Source of the DNA: an uncultured Propionimicrobium sp.
GTDB taxonomy: Bacteria; Actinomycetota; Actinomycetes; Propionibacteriales; Propionibacteriaceae
Reading direction: 5' to 3'
DNA: 64,000 nucleotides
Assembly: GCA_946221385.1 (NCBI GenBank)
Contig: CAMIGX010000002.1
Coordinates: forward strand, 1 to 64,000
Part shown: positions 9,349 through 18,890 of the stretch, piece by piece
Layout of the letters: each line of letters opens with the position of its first letter
Numbering within the stretch: position 1 is the first letter of the stretch
The notes under the pieces: generated by a model
Seen by the model: only the letters and a program-made list of their open reading frames with translations
Told to the model about the DNA's origin: nothing
The model's database searches: none
Position numbers and translations under genes: made by a program

Positions 9349-10023
9349 TTAAGCGGATTTAGGCGTAACGGTCAAGACCTCTAACACATCATTTTTAACT
9401 TTGAATTTGATTTCTAGTCCCCCAAATTCAAAGCCATAGCTGCGCGTCGGATCGTCTTGGTAGGCCGGACGGGGATCTTGAGCGAGCACGCCGACCAGCG
9501 CGTCACGCAGCTGCGGGGGAATTTGCTGGGCTAGTTCGTCTGAAAGCTCGACGCGCAAGCCCGGATTTGGGCGCTGATCTATGTAGCCAAATCGCGTCGC
9601 GGCGACGCGATCAGCGGGAATGTACGGCTTGACGTCCAAGATCGGTGTGCCGGTCTTCAGATCAGCGCCTCCGACGATCAACACCGGTCCCAGCTGCGGA
9701 TCTGCTTCGACGGCGATCAATTCGACCACCGAGATACCGATCGAATTTGGGCGAAAGGGCGATCTACTAGCAAAAACACCGACGCTCTGGTTACCGCCCA
9801 GGCGTGGTGGACGCACGGTCGGGGCCCAATCGGCGCGGATAGCTTCAGAAAATTGCCATAGCAACCAAATGTGACTGAAGCCCTCTAGTCCGCGCACTGC
9901 GTCCGGATTCCGATAACGCGGCTCGAAGATCACCCGGCCGCGCAGCTGCGGCACCAAGCCCGGCTGCCGGGGAATGCCAAATTTGGTCGAGAATTCAGTC
10001 TCAATGTGCGCGATCGGCTCCAC
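9349..10023 (-). CDS. trmO: tRNA (N6-threonylcarbamoyladenosine37) methyltransferase TrmO
   Basis: TrmO methylates t6A37 in ANN-decoding threonine tRNA using SAM. The 224-residue product has the VirR/TsaA-type beta-barrel with the diagnostic GVFASRSPFRPNSIG motif, LEGFSHIWLL in the first third and ILDVKPYIP after it. The C-terminal domain carries DQRPNPGLRVELS. It stands alone on the minus strand between the TRAP operon and the divergent kinase gene. Confidence 0.93.
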   Translation of the reverse strand: MEPIAHIETEFSTKFGIPRQPGLVPQLRGRVIFEPRYRNPDAVRGLEGFSHIWLLWQFSEAIRADWAPTVRPPRLGGNQSVGVFASRSPFRPNSIGISVVELIAVEADPQLGPVLIVGGADLKTGTPILDVKPYIPADRVAATRFGYIDQRPNPGLRVELSDELAQQIPPQLRDALVGVLAQDPRPAYQDDPTRSYGFEFGGLEIKFKVKNDVLEVLTVTPKSA

Positions 10024-10161
10024 ACCAGCAGTCTGACCCGCCTAGACTGAAAACACTATTTCTGATAATTCCACCGCTTTGACTGTTAGTTATGTGTTTC
10101 AATTACCAAAATGGTCCTTCCAGACCGGGAGGTCCACCGATCAACGTCGATTGGACACACA

Positions 10162-11712
10162 ATGAACACTGCAAATCCCCTTGTCATCGCGGTTGATTCG
10201 TCGACCACTGCGAGCAAAGCGATCATCGTCGATACCGAAGGCCAGGTGCTAGCGCTCGGCAAGCGAGAAATCGTCTTGCGCACCCCGAAGCAAGGCTATG
10301 GCGAGCATGACCCGGCGATGTGGTGGAAGTCGACCAACGAGGCTATTGGCGAAGCCGTCTCGCAGCTCTCGGACGACGACCGCAGCCGGATCGTCGCCAT
10401 TGGCCTGACTCACCAGCGTGAAACCTTCGCGCCCTTCACCGCCGACGGCACCCCGCTGCGCAATGGCATCTTGTGGCTAGATATTCGTGCCGGCGATCAG
10501 ATCAAGCGCTATGGCTCAGACGCTATCTGGCAGCTGTCCGGCAAGCCGGCCGACGTCACCCCAGCGATTTACAAGATGGCGTGGGTCAAAGAGAACGAAC
10601 CCGGCACGCTCGAGAAAGCCGACAAGGTCGTCGACGTGCATGCCTACCTCGTCTTCAACCTGCTTGGCGAGTGGAAAGACTCGGTCGCCTGCGCAGACTC
10701 GCTGGGCTTGTTCAATATCGCTGAGCAGACTTGGGACGATGGCCTGCTCGAGATCGCGGGCTTGCGTCGCGATCAATTGCCTGAACTCGCCAAGCCGGGC
10801 GAAGTGCTAGGCACCGTGCTCCCCCAAGTCGCCAAGGAATGGGGATTGAGCCAAGAAATCACGTTGGTCGCCGGCCTCGGTGACGGCCAAGCTGCCGGCA
10901 TCGGCGCGGCCGCTGTGCAGCCCGACATCGCCTACCTCAACATGGGCACCGCAGTGGTCGCGGGCGTGCTCGCCAACGATTACGCCTACGGCCCGGTATA
11001 TCGGACGCTGGCCGGTGGCATCCCCGACACCTACGTTCTTGAAGTGCTGCAAAGCTCTGGGGCGTATCTATCGACTTGGTATCGCCGTGCGTTTGGCAAT
11101 CCTGAGCTTCGTGGCCGGCCAGATCCCGAACTCGAGCGCGCTGCCGCTGATCGTGCCCCCGGCTCGGGCGGCTTGGTGACGCTGCCCTATTGGAACGCCG
11201 TCCAGTCGCCCTACTGGGATCCGGATGCTCGCGGCGCGATCGTCGGCTGGCGCGGCACGCACGGCCGTGGCTCGATGTACCGCTCGATCCTGGAGGCGAT
11301 CTGCTTGGAGATGGACCGCTCGTTGCGTGGCCTGGAAGAAGCCACCGGCACCAAGCTGACCACCGTCCGCGCGATGGGTGGTGGCGTGCGCTCGCCGCTG
11401 TGGCGTCAGATCATGGCGGACGCGACTGGTCTGCCAATCACCCCATGCCTGGAAGACGAAATCTCCGCGCTCGGTGCCGGCGTCTTGGCGATGGCTTCGA
11501 CCGGCGTTTACGGCGACAAGTCGATCGCGACCGCCGCAGAACACATGGCTCGTTTCGGAGAGGTCACCGAGCCAAACATGGAGCTCAACAAGGTCTATCG
11601 CGAACTGGGCGAGATCCAAGGCAAGCTCTACGACCAGCTCAAGGAGACCACCGACGCGCTGCAAGAGTTTGCATCTCGTCACCCAGACGCAGAAGTAGTG
11701 GAGGCTGAATGA
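10162..11712 (+). CDS. FGGY-family carbohydrate (polyol) kinase
   Basis: The 516-residue product has both FGGY halves: an N-terminal IAVDSSTTASKAIIVD phosphate-binding start, IGLTHQRETFAPF, LWLDIRAGDQI, and the C-terminal ATP site with RAMGGGVRSPLWRQIMAD and EISALGAGVLA. It phosphorylates a sugar or polyol. The nearest familiar relatives are xylulokinases. Followed with ATGA overlap by a GpsA-like dehydrogenase, then a Zn-alcohol dehydrogenase and a DeoR regulator, so the likely route is polyol to polyol phosphate to ketose phosphate (inference). The start is uncertain: neither ATG 10162 nor ATG 10111 has a good ribosome site; 10162 fits the family N-terminus. Confidence 0.88.
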   Translation: MNTANPLVIAVDSSTTASKAIIVDTEGQVLALGKREIVLRTPKQGYGEHDPAMWWKSTNEAIGEAVSQLSDDDRSRIVAIGLTHQRETFAPFTADGTPLRNGILWLDIRAGDQIKRYGSDAIWQLSGKPADVTPAIYKMAWVKENEPGTLEKADKVVDVHAYLVFNLLGEWKDSVACADSLGLFNIAEQTWDDGLLEIAGLRRDQLPELAKPGEVLGTVLPQVAKEWGLSQEITLVAGLGDGQAAGIGAAAVQPDIAYLNMGTAVVAGVLANDYAYGPVYRTLAGGIPDTYVLEVLQSSGAYLSTWYRRAFGNPELRGRPDPELERAAADRAPGSGGLVTLPYWNAVQSPYWDPDARGAIVGWRGTHGRGSMYRSILEAICLEMDRSLRGLEEATGTKLTTVRAMGGGVRSPLWRQIMADATGLPITPCLEDEISALGAGVLAMASTGVYGDKSIATAAEHMARFGEVTEPNMELNKVYRELGEIQGKLYDQLKETTDALQEFASRHPDAEVVEAE

Positions 11713-12773
11713 CAATGAACCAAATCACAATCCTCGGCGCCGGAGCGATGGGCTCGGCGCTAGCCAACGCGATGGTGCGCGCCGGCTGGCAGACCCACCT
11801 GTGGGGTACCTGGCTGGACGACCACCTCGTCGACGCGATCGAAGCCGGCCAGCCGCATCCCCGCATCGACGTCGTCATCGACTCCAAGGTGCGTACCTTC
11901 CGTTCCGATCAGCTAGCCGAAGCGATGGCAGGTTCGCAGGTCATCGCGTGCGCAGTGGCGTCAGTCGGCGTCCCGGAGGTCATCAAGCTGGCGCTAGACG
12001 GCATCAGCCAAGCTGATGCGCTGTGGCTCACCTCCAAAGGATTCCTGACCGCGCCAGACGGCAGCATTGAATTGCTGCCCGACGGCATCCGACGGATCGC
12101 TGCCGCTGAAGGCAAGCAGCTGCCCCCGATCGTGGCGATCGGCGGTCCGGTCAAGGCCAATGAGTGTGCTGCCGGCGAGCCGACGGCGACGATCTTCGCC
12201 TGCCGTGACTTTGAGGTGGCGAAGAAATATGCGCTCGCGGCACGTTCGGAAAGCTACTGCCCCGAAGCCAGCGATGACGAGATCGGTGTCGAGATCTGCG
12301 CGCCAATGAAGAATGTTTACGCCATCATGCTGGGCATTCCCGATGGCCTGCACGAGTTGCGGCAACGGCCTCACCACAACCTCAAGTCGGCGACCTTCGC
12401 GCAATCCGTGCGCGAAATGTCGATCCTCGGTCAGGCGCTGGGCGCCCGCCCAGAGACCGCATTCGGACTGGCTGGCGTCGGTGATCTCGAGGTGACGGGG
12501 CTGGCCGGGCGCAACAAGTTCTATGGCGTGCGGATCGGCAAAGGCGAGGGTTCGCGTCAAGCGCTGCAGACGATGACCGAACTCGAGCAGACCGTCGAGG
12601 GCGAGCCGGCTGTCGGTTTGGCGGTGCAATTGGTCGACCAACTCGGTGAGGGGCTGGCCGATCAGCTGCCGCTGCTAGCGACCGCCCGCAAGATTATCCA
12701 AGACGACCCAGCCGACTATGAGGCGCTACTAGCTAAAGCAGTAATGCCCGCAGCACCCGAAAGGAATATCTAA
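11709..12773 (+). CDS. GpsA-like NAD(P)-dependent polyol-phosphate dehydrogenase
   Basis: The protein has 354 residues with the Rossmann start ITILGAGAMGSALANAM, the KGF and GGPVKANE segments, the catalytic-region Lys in PMKNVYAIMLGI and the AGVGDLEVTGLAGRNKFYG motif of glycerol-3-phosphate dehydrogenases of the GpsA type. Its place between an FGGY kinase and an alcohol dehydrogenase argues against the housekeeping gpsA and for oxidation of the phosphorylated polyol made by the kinase. It overlaps the kinase stop by four bases (ATGA); GGAGG sits five bases upstream, and a second ATG at 11715 is possible. Confidence 0.85.
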   Translation: MTMNQITILGAGAMGSALANAMVRAGWQTHLWGTWLDDHLVDAIEAGQPHPRIDVVIDSKVRTFRSDQLAEAMAGSQVIACAVASVGVPEVIKLALDGISQADALWLTSKGFLTAPDGSIELLPDGIRRIAAAEGKQLPPIVAIGGPVKANECAAGEPTATIFACRDFEVAKKYALAARSESYCPEASDDEIGVEICAPMKNVYAIMLGIPDGLHELRQRPHHNLKSATFAQSVREMSILGQALGARPETAFGLAGVGDLEVTGLAGRNKFYGVRIGKGEGSRQALQTMTELEQTVEGEPAVGLAVQLVDQLGEGLADQLPLLATARKIIQDDPADYEALLAKAVMPAAPERNI

Positions 12774-13811
12774 ATGCGTGCATATATGTTCTACGGGCCC
12801 GGCGATCTGCGGCTCGAAGATATCCCCGAGGAATCCGCCGGACCGGGCGAGATTCGCGTCGAAATCAAGGCCGCGGCGACCTGCGGCACGGATTTGAAAT
12901 CCTATCGGCGTGGTCATCCGACGCTCTTCCCGACCCTGCCGGCACGTTTCGGACACGAGTTCGCCGGCATCATCACCGAAGTCGGCGAAGGAGTCGAGGG
13001 CTTCGAGGTCGGTCAGCGGGTCGTCGCAGCCAATACCGCCCCATGCGGACATTGCTGGGCATGCACGATCGGTCGCGAATCGCTGTGTGAGAATTTGCAA
13101 TATCTCAATGGCGCTTTCGCTGAGCAGATCGTCATTCCTGAGGCCATCGTCAAGCGCAATACCTATGTGATTCCGGATTCGTTGGCCTTCGAAGCAGCAG
13201 CACCGCTCGAGCCGCTCTCTACGGTCGTGCACGGCATGCACGAGTCCGGCATTCAGCTAGGCGACACCGTCGTCATCAATGGCGCCGGACCGATCGGCCA
13301 GATGTATTTGAAACTAGCCCAGTTGCGCGGCGCGACGGTCGTCATCGCAGACCGTTCGGCGACTCGCTTGGAGCAGGCACGGCAGGCTGGAGCGGCCGTC
13401 ACGGTCGACTTGACGGGTCTGGAGACGCCTCAGGAATGTGCAGACGAAATCAAGCCGCATACTCCTGGCGGGCGGGGCGCTGACGTCGCCATCGAGGCAG
13501 TCGGTCTACCGCAGGTCTGGGAGCAGACGGTATTGTGTCTGCGACCCGGCGGCACTGCAGTGTTGTTTGGTGGCACCCCGAAGGGCGCTCCGTTCTCGGT
13601 GAACTCGTCGGATATGCACTATCAGGAGTACACACTCAAGGGTGTCTATCACCACCAGCCGCGATTCGTGCAGGTTGCCGTAGAGTTGCTCAGCACCGGA
13701 AAATTCGACGGCATGAGCCTGTGCAGCGAGATCCGTCCACTCGAAGCATTGGTCGAATCGCTAGAGGATATGGCCGCCGGCAAGGGCTCGAAGTACATTC
13801 TGCGACCGTAA
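12774..13811 (+). CDS. Zinc-dependent medium-chain alcohol/polyol dehydrogenase
   Basis: The 345-residue product matches the sorbitol/threonine dehydrogenase branch of the MDR family. It has the catalytic zinc ligands in TCGTDLK (Cys 37) and GHEFAG, the structural zinc loop C-GHCWACTIGRESLC near 90-105, and the nucleotide-binding VVINGAGPIGQMYLKLAQ. It should oxidise a secondary hydroxyl of a polyol with NAD(P). It follows the GpsA-like gene directly and precedes a DeoR regulator by 29 bases, making it the third enzyme of the operon. Confidence 0.9.
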   Translation: MRAYMFYGPGDLRLEDIPEESAGPGEIRVEIKAAATCGTDLKSYRRGHPTLFPTLPARFGHEFAGIITEVGEGVEGFEVGQRVVAANTAPCGHCWACTIGRESLCENLQYLNGAFAEQIVIPEAIVKRNTYVIPDSLAFEAAAPLEPLSTVVHGMHESGIQLGDTVVINGAGPIGQMYLKLAQLRGATVVIADRSATRLEQARQAGAAVTVDLTGLETPQECADEIKPHTPGGRGADVAIEAVGLPQVWEQTVLCLRPGGTAVLFGGTPKGAPFSVNSSDMHYQEYTLKGVYHHQPRFVQVAVELLSTGKFDGMSLCSEIRPLEALVESLEDMAAGKGSKYILRP

Positions 13812-13840
13812 ACTGAGCCGAGGTCGCGCTAGGAGTTTCG

Positions 13841-14626
13841 ATGGCGAGCACGTCTGCCAAGCAACATCGGCATGAGCAGCTGATGGAAATCGTCTTTGAG
13901 CAAGGCGTCGTCAGAGTCGAGGACCTCCAGCGCGACCTCGGCGTTTCCAATATGACCCTCTATCGGGACCTCGCAGAACTGGAATCCCGGCAAGTAATCA
14001 GCCGCAATCGCGGCGAGGTTTCCGCTATAGCTTCCTCACTATCGGAGACGTCATTTAGCTATCGGATGGCGAACGAGACTGCCGCCAAGACCTTGCTCGC
14101 GCCGTTGGCAGCTGATTTGGTCAAGCGCGGCGATTCGGTCATGGTCGACGATTCGACGACAGCGCACTTCGTCTTGACCGAGCTCGTTTCGCGCGGCCCC
14201 CTGACGTTGGTCACCAATGGCCTGGGCGCGATCGAATTAGCCCACGAAAATCCTGACTTGGACGTCATCATGTTGGGCGGACGCTATTCGCGCGCACTGC
14301 ACGCCTATTACGGTCCTGCGACGACAGCTGGGCTAGGACATCTGCAGCCCGACGTCGTGGTGATGGGAGCGGCAGCGATTCAAGACGGCATGGTCTTGCA
14401 TCCCTATGAAGAAGTCGCAGAATTCAAGCATTTGGCGTTGCGTCAATCCAAGTTCAAGATCTTGGTCGTCACCGCGTCGAAGTTTTCGCGTACCGCGCTC
14501 TATCGGGTCGCGCCACTGACCGATTTTGACGTCATCGTCACCGATTTGCCCGCCCCGCAAGCAGATCTGGCAGCAGCGCGTGAGACGGGGGTTGAAATCC
14601 TGACCCCTAGCGTGGCGAATGTCTGA
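13841..14626 (+). CDS. DeoR-family transcriptional regulator of the polyol operon
   Basis: The 261-residue protein has an N-terminal winged helix (RHEQLMEIVFEQGVVRVEDL, then GVSNMTLYRDLAELESRQVI) and a C-terminal sugar-phosphate sensing domain (MVDDSTTAHFVLTEL, VTNGLGAIELAHENPDLDVIMLGG, a late VTASKFSRTALYRVAPL). It is expected to repress the three genes before it and be released by a sugar phosphate. The ABC exporter gene starts inside its last eight bases, so the exporter may be transcribed with it. Confidence 0.92.
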   Translation: MASTSAKQHRHEQLMEIVFEQGVVRVEDLQRDLGVSNMTLYRDLAELESRQVISRNRGEVSAIASSLSETSFSYRMANETAAKTLLAPLAADLVKRGDSVMVDDSTTAHFVLTELVSRGPLTLVTNGLGAIELAHENPDLDVIMLGGRYSRALHAYYGPATTAGLGHLQPDVVVMGAAAIQDGMVLHPYEEVAEFKHLALRQSKFKILVVTASKFSRTALYRVAPLTDFDVIVTDLPAPQADLAAARETGVEILTPSVANV

Positions 14627-16433
14627 GATGCGCGGGCTGCGTCCGCACGACGCGGAACGCGTCAACCCCGCGGACCGAGCGCAACTGGACCGCAAACCCG
14701 TACCACCCAAGCGACTCTTGGCGCTGTTCAAGCCGCATGCGGGCACGATCACGCTGGTCATGGGGCTGATCGTCGTCTCATCGCTGGCCGGACTGGCGCA
14801 ACCGTTCTTGGTTCGCGAAGTCATTGACGTCGCGATCCCCGAACAGCGGACTGGCTTGCTGATCGGATTAGTCGTCGGCATGCTCGCGGTGACGATCGTC
14901 GCCCAATTGGTCGGCATCGCGCAGACCTGGCTCAGTTCGCGCACCGGTCAGCGCGTGATGCATTCGCTGCGCAGTGAAGTATTCGCCAATCTGCAGCGGC
15001 AATCCTTGGGATTTTTCACCCGCACCCGTTCTGGCGAGGTGCAGTCGCGACTGATCAATGACGTTGCCGGCATGCAATCCATCGTGACGACGTCTGCGAC
15101 TGCAATCGCGACGAACCTGACAACAGCAATCGCTACTGCTATCGCGATGGTCGCTTTGAGTTGGCGGCTCAGCTTGCTGTCGTTGATCGTCTTGCCGCCT
15201 GCGATCTTGTTGACGCGCCGAGTCGCGCTGATTCGCCGCGACGTAACCGCTGAGCGACAAGCCACGATGGCTCAAATACATGGTGTCGTCGAAGAGACCT
15301 TGTCGGTCTCCGGGATGCGGTTGACGAAGACCCTGGGCGCTCAAGAACGGGTGCAACGCCGCTTCGAAAAAATCTCTAGCCGATTGATCGATCTAGAATT
15401 GCGTTCCCAGTTAGCTGGGCGTTCGCGCATCGCGACGATGCAGATCATGGTCGGCGCGATCCCAGCGCTGGTCTATCTCGTCGCCGGCTGGCCAGGACTG
15501 ACTCCTGGCATGACGATCGGCACCTTGATCGCATTCACGACGCTGCAAAATCAGATCTTCCGTCCACTGCTGGGCTTGTTGAATATCGGCGCGCAGTGGG
15601 TCGCGTCGATGGCACTGTTCAGCCGGATTTTCGAATATCTGGACCTCGAACCAGAGATCCCTGAGCCGAGCGAGCCGGTCGCCATTGATCCAACGCAGGT
15701 GGTCGGTGAGGTGCGTTTCGAGGGCGTCAGCTTCGCCTATCCGGACTCCGCGGTCCCGGCTTTGACAGATATTGACCTGACCATCCCGGCGGGTCAGACT
15801 CTCGCAGTCGTCGGCGAGACCGGTTCGGGAAAATCGACGCTCGCTTCGCTGCTGGCCAGGCTAAATGATCCAAGCTCTGGGCGGATCTTGATTGACGGGA
15901 TGGATCTGCGTCAAATATCAGCTAGCGACCGCGCCAAGTTGATCGGCATGGTCAGCCAGGAGACCTATCTGATGCATGACAGCGTCCGCGCCAATCTGCT
16001 GCTGGCTAGGCCGAACGCTAGCGAAGCGGAGCTGTGGACGGCGCTGCAGATCGCGCAAATTGACCATCTGATCGCCGATCTTCCAGACGGCCTAGAGACG
16101 CTGGTCGGCGCCCGCGGCTATCGCTTCAGCGGTGGCGAGCAGCAGCGCATCGCGATCGCGCGGACGATCCTGCGCAATCCCCCAATCTTGATCTTGGACG
16201 AGGCGACCAGCGCATTAGATAACGAAACTGAACGCGAGGTGCAGGCGGCGCTTGACGCATTGGCCCAGCATCGCACGACGTTGACCATCGCTCACCGGCT
16301 GTCGACGGTGCGAAATGCCGAATCCATCGCGGTGTTGGACGCTGGCCGCGTCGTCGAGCTTGGCGAGCACGAACAATTGCTAGCGGCCGGTGGTCGATAC
16401 GCGCTACTCGCCCAACAATCAGTGGCCGACTAG
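14619..16433 (+). CDS. ABC exporter, fused membrane and ATPase domains
   Basis: The 604-residue half-transporter has six membrane helices in the first about 320 residues and a C-terminal ATPase with Walker A GETGSGKST, signature FSGGEQQRIAIART, Walker B ILILDEATSALD and the H-loop TIAHRLSTV. It is of the MsbA/BmrA-like type that exports lipids, drugs or peptides as a homodimer; the substrate cannot be told. Its ATG at 14619 overlaps the DeoR gene by eight bases. nagB follows 39 bases after its stop on the same strand. Confidence 0.92.
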   Translation: MSEMRGLRPHDAERVNPADRAQLDRKPVPPKRLLALFKPHAGTITLVMGLIVVSSLAGLAQPFLVREVIDVAIPEQRTGLLIGLVVGMLAVTIVAQLVGIAQTWLSSRTGQRVMHSLRSEVFANLQRQSLGFFTRTRSGEVQSRLINDVAGMQSIVTTSATAIATNLTTAIATAIAMVALSWRLSLLSLIVLPPAILLTRRVALIRRDVTAERQATMAQIHGVVEETLSVSGMRLTKTLGAQERVQRRFEKISSRLIDLELRSQLAGRSRIATMQIMVGAIPALVYLVAGWPGLTPGMTIGTLIAFTTLQNQIFRPLLGLLNIGAQWVASMALFSRIFEYLDLEPEIPEPSEPVAIDPTQVVGEVRFEGVSFAYPDSAVPALTDIDLTIPAGQTLAVVGETGSGKSTLASLLARLNDPSSGRILIDGMDLRQISASDRAKLIGMVSQETYLMHDSVRANLLLARPNASEAELWTALQIAQIDHLIADLPDGLETLVGARGYRFSGGEQQRIAIARTILRNPPILILDEATSALDNETEREVQAALDALAQHRTTLTIAHRLSTVRNAESIAVLDAGRVVELGEHEQLLAAGGRYALLAQQSVAD

Positions 16434-16472
16434 CCTTAAGAAATAAACCTTTGACAGTCCCAGGAGCCCAGC

Positions 16473-17258
16473 GTGGAAGTAATCATCGTTGACGACACCG
16501 AGCAGATCGGCCCGCTAGCTGCGCAATACATCGCAGCCCAAGTAACCAAGAAGCCTGACTCGGTCTTGGGTGTGGCTACCGGGTCTAGCCCGTTGAACAT
16601 TTACGCAGACCTTGGTCGTCGCGTCGCTGCTGGTGAACTGAGCCTGGCGCAGTGCAGCGCCTTCATGCTGGATGAATACGTCGGGCTGCCCGCTGATCAC
16701 CCAGAGCGATACCGCAATTTCATTGACCGCGAGTTCGTCGCACGGGTGGATATTGAGCCGACAAATGTGCACGGCCCAGACGGCCTAGCCGACGACCTGT
16801 TCGCCGCCTGCGAGGAATATGAAGCCGCAATCAACGCTGCTGGCGGCGTCGACATTCAAATCTTGGGCGTCGGCACCGACGGCCACATCGCGTTCAATGA
16901 ACCAGGCACTTCGCTGGCCGCCCGTACTCACATCGGCATCTTGACCGAGCAGACTCGGCGCGACAATGCCCGTTTCTTTGACGGCGACATCGACCAGGTG
17001 CCGCAGCTGTGCTTGACCCAGGGCGTCGGCACCATCTTGGCAGCCCGCCACCTGCTGCTGGTCGCCAACGGTGCAGCGAAAGCCGAAGCCATCGCGGCAA
17101 TCGTCGAAGGACCCGTGACCTCGATGTGGACCGGCTCGGCGCTGCAGCTACATCCGCAAGCCACGGTTATCGTCGACGAAGCCGCGGCCGGCCAACTGAA
17201 GCTGACCGACTATTACAAGCAGTGCTACGCGGCTAAGCCAGACTTCTTGCGTCCCTGA
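16473..17258 (+). CDS. nagB: Glucosamine-6-phosphate deaminase
   Basis: NagB turns glucosamine-6-phosphate into fructose-6-phosphate and ammonia, the last step of amino-sugar and sialic acid use. The 261-residue product has VLGVATGSSPLNIY, the catalytic FMLDEYVGL (Asp 67), and LGVGTDGHIAFNEPG with Asp 136, His 138 and Glu 143. It starts at GTG 16473 behind AGGAG. It converges with the nan genes, its stop abutting that of nanE. A nagA deacetylase is not present in the window. Confidence 0.96.
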   Translation: MEVIIVDDTEQIGPLAAQYIAAQVTKKPDSVLGVATGSSPLNIYADLGRRVAAGELSLAQCSAFMLDEYVGLPADHPERYRNFIDREFVARVDIEPTNVHGPDGLADDLFAACEEYEAAINAAGGVDIQILGVGTDGHIAFNEPGTSLAARTHIGILTEQTRRDNARFFDGDIDQVPQLCLTQGVGTILAARHLLLVANGAAKAEAIAAIVEGPVTSMWTGSALQLHPQATVIVDEAAAGQLKLTDYYKQCYAAKPDFLRP

Positions 17259-17942
17259 TTAGGCCGGCGCCTTGATGGCGTCGACGAACCAGCGCGTGAT
17301 GCTGGTCGGATGGGTGATTGCGGTGCCGACGCACACAGCGAAGGCACCCATCTGCATCACCTTGGCGGCCTGCTCGAGATTGTGCACGCGTCCCTCGACG
17401 ACCACCGGCGCCTGGACTGCGCCGATGACCTGCTCGATGACCTCATAATCGGGGCCGACCGTCTTGGGCCGTTCCCCGGAGTACCCCGCGAGCGTGGTGC
17501 CGATGATGTCAGCGCCACCCTGCTCGGCGGCCAGTGCGTCATCCAGCGAGCCGCAGTCAGCCATGACCAGCACATCCGGGAAACTCTGCTTGAGCCCAGC
17601 GACCGTATCAGCGAAGCTCAGTCCGTCTGGACGCGGTCGACGGGTGCCGTCCATCGCCACGATCTCGCAGCCCGTATTGGCGACCGCCAGCGCGTGTTGC
17701 AGCGTCGGGGTGATGAAGACGCCGTCGTCGCCGTCCTTCCAAATGCCGATGATCGGGACGGAAAGCAGCTGCCGGAATTCGACCAGATCAGCCAGGCCTT
17801 GACCGCGGACGGCGACCGCGCCGCCTTGCTCGCAGGCCAGCGCGATCTGGGCTAGCGTCCTGGGATCTCGCATCGGCTCGCCAGGATAGGCCTGCGCGGA
17901 GGCGATCAGGCCCCCGCGCATCCGATCTAGCACGGCATTCAC
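17259..17942 (-). CDS. nanE: N-acetylmannosamine-6-phosphate 2-epimerase
   Basis: NanE converts ManNAc-6-phosphate to GlcNAc-6-phosphate. The TIM-barrel protein has the family start RMRGGLIASAQA, then QGGAVAVRGQGLADL, PIIGIWKDGDDGVFITPTL with the catalytic Lys, EIVAMDGTRRPRPDG, and VLVMADCGSLDDALAAEQGGADIIGTTLAGY. The GTG at 17942 overlaps the nanA stop as GTGA and has GGAGG seven bases upstream, which decides it over the longer frame at 17963. It is the distal gene of the transporter-nanA-nanE run. Confidence 0.95.
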   Translation of the reverse strand: MNAVLDRMRGGLIASAQAYPGEPMRDPRTLAQIALACEQGGAVAVRGQGLADLVEFRQLLSVPIIGIWKDGDDGVFITPTLQHALAVANTGCEIVAMDGTRRPRPDGLSFADTVAGLKQSFPDVLVMADCGSLDDALAAEQGGADIIGTTLAGYSGERPKTVGPDYEVIEQVIGAVQAPVVVEGRVHNLEQAAKVMQMGAFAVCVGTAITHPTSITRWFVDAIKAPA

Positions 17943-18868
17943 TTGCCGACCTCCGCGCGCCAACGATCAACTGCCGCGTGAACACCGGCGATTGCCGTCT
18001 GATCCAGCGGCTGAATCGGCGAAGCCATGGTGGCGGTCGGCAAGTAGCCGAGGTAGGCCATGGCGGTCTTGAAACCGCCGACACCTGCTGCGTCACCAGA
18101 GCGTCCGGGCGCCTGGAAGGCGATGTCCATCAAGTTGGTCAAGATGTCTTGAATTCGGGCGACGGCTGTCCAATCGCCAGCCTGACGGGCTCGCCACATC
18201 GCGACATAACCGTCCGGATCGACATTCGCCAGGCCGGGGACGATGCCGTCGGCGCCACCTAGCAGCGTGCCGTCGCAGACGATCTCGTGACCGGTGTAAA
18301 GCTTCAGCGGCGAACCTGCGGCCCGGTTGGCCAAGATCAGGCGACGGAAGCCGACGTCGTCACCCGAAGAGTCCTTGACGCCGACGATGGTGCCTTCTTG
18401 GCCGAGTTCGACCAAGGTGTTGAAACCCATCTTGTGGTGGGTGCGAACTGGCACGTCATAGGCCACCAGGGGCAGGTCGACGGCGTCTCGTACCAGACGG
18501 AATTGGTCAGCAATCTCAGCAGGTGAGTTGATCGCATAGAACGGTGCGGCGATGACCAACGCCGCGACGCCGGTGCCGACATAGTGCTTGGCCTGCTCGA
18601 CCACGCGTTTGCCAGTGGTCTCGATGCAGCCGACCAAGACGGGCACTCGCCCGGCGGCTTGGTCGAGGACGATGTCGACGATGCGATAGCGCTCGTCATT
18701 GGTCAGATAGGCGACCTCACCGGTCGAACCCATCGCAAATAGGCCGTCCACGCCCGCCGCGATCTGACGGTCGACCAGCTGCCGCAAGGCGGTCTCGTCG
18801 ATTTGACCGTCAGGAGTGAAGGGGGTGACCAACGGGGGCAAAATGCCCGTCAAATTGAATTCAGCCAT
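17939..18868 (-). CDS. nanA: N-acetylneuraminate lyase (DapA/NanA family)
   Basis: Class I aldolase of 309 residues that should split sialic acid into ManNAc and pyruvate. It shows the GSTGE carboxylate-binding loop at 47-51, Tyr 137 in AYDVP and the Schiff-base Lys 165 in GVKDSSGD. DapA-family sequences are hard to separate by motif, but overlap with nanE and co-direction with a peptide-type ABC transporter fix the assignment. Start ATG 18868 follows GGAG; an upstream in-frame start at 18916 would reach into the ATPase gene. Confidence 0.9.
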   Translation of the reverse strand: MAEFNLTGILPPLVTPFTPDGQIDETALRQLVDRQIAAGVDGLFAMGSTGEVAYLTNDERYRIVDIVLDQAAGRVPVLVGCIETTGKRVVEQAKHYVGTGVAALVIAAPFYAINSPAEIADQFRLVRDAVDLPLVAYDVPVRTHHKMGFNTLVELGQEGTIVGVKDSSGDDVGFRRLILANRAAGSPLKLYTGHEIVCDGTLLGGADGIVPGLANVDPDGYVAMWRARQAGDWTAVARIQDILTNLMDIAFQAPGRSGDAAGVGGFKTAMAYLGYLPTATMASPIQPLDQTAIAGVHAAVDRWRAEVGK

Positions 18869-18890
18869 GGCTAATTTTCTCCAAATTTGA

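Noticed and set aside
10024..10161. Riboswitch-like folding in the leader before the FGGY kinase
   Set aside because: Only short hairpins (ggtc/gacc) are visible and no known riboswitch core can be matched.
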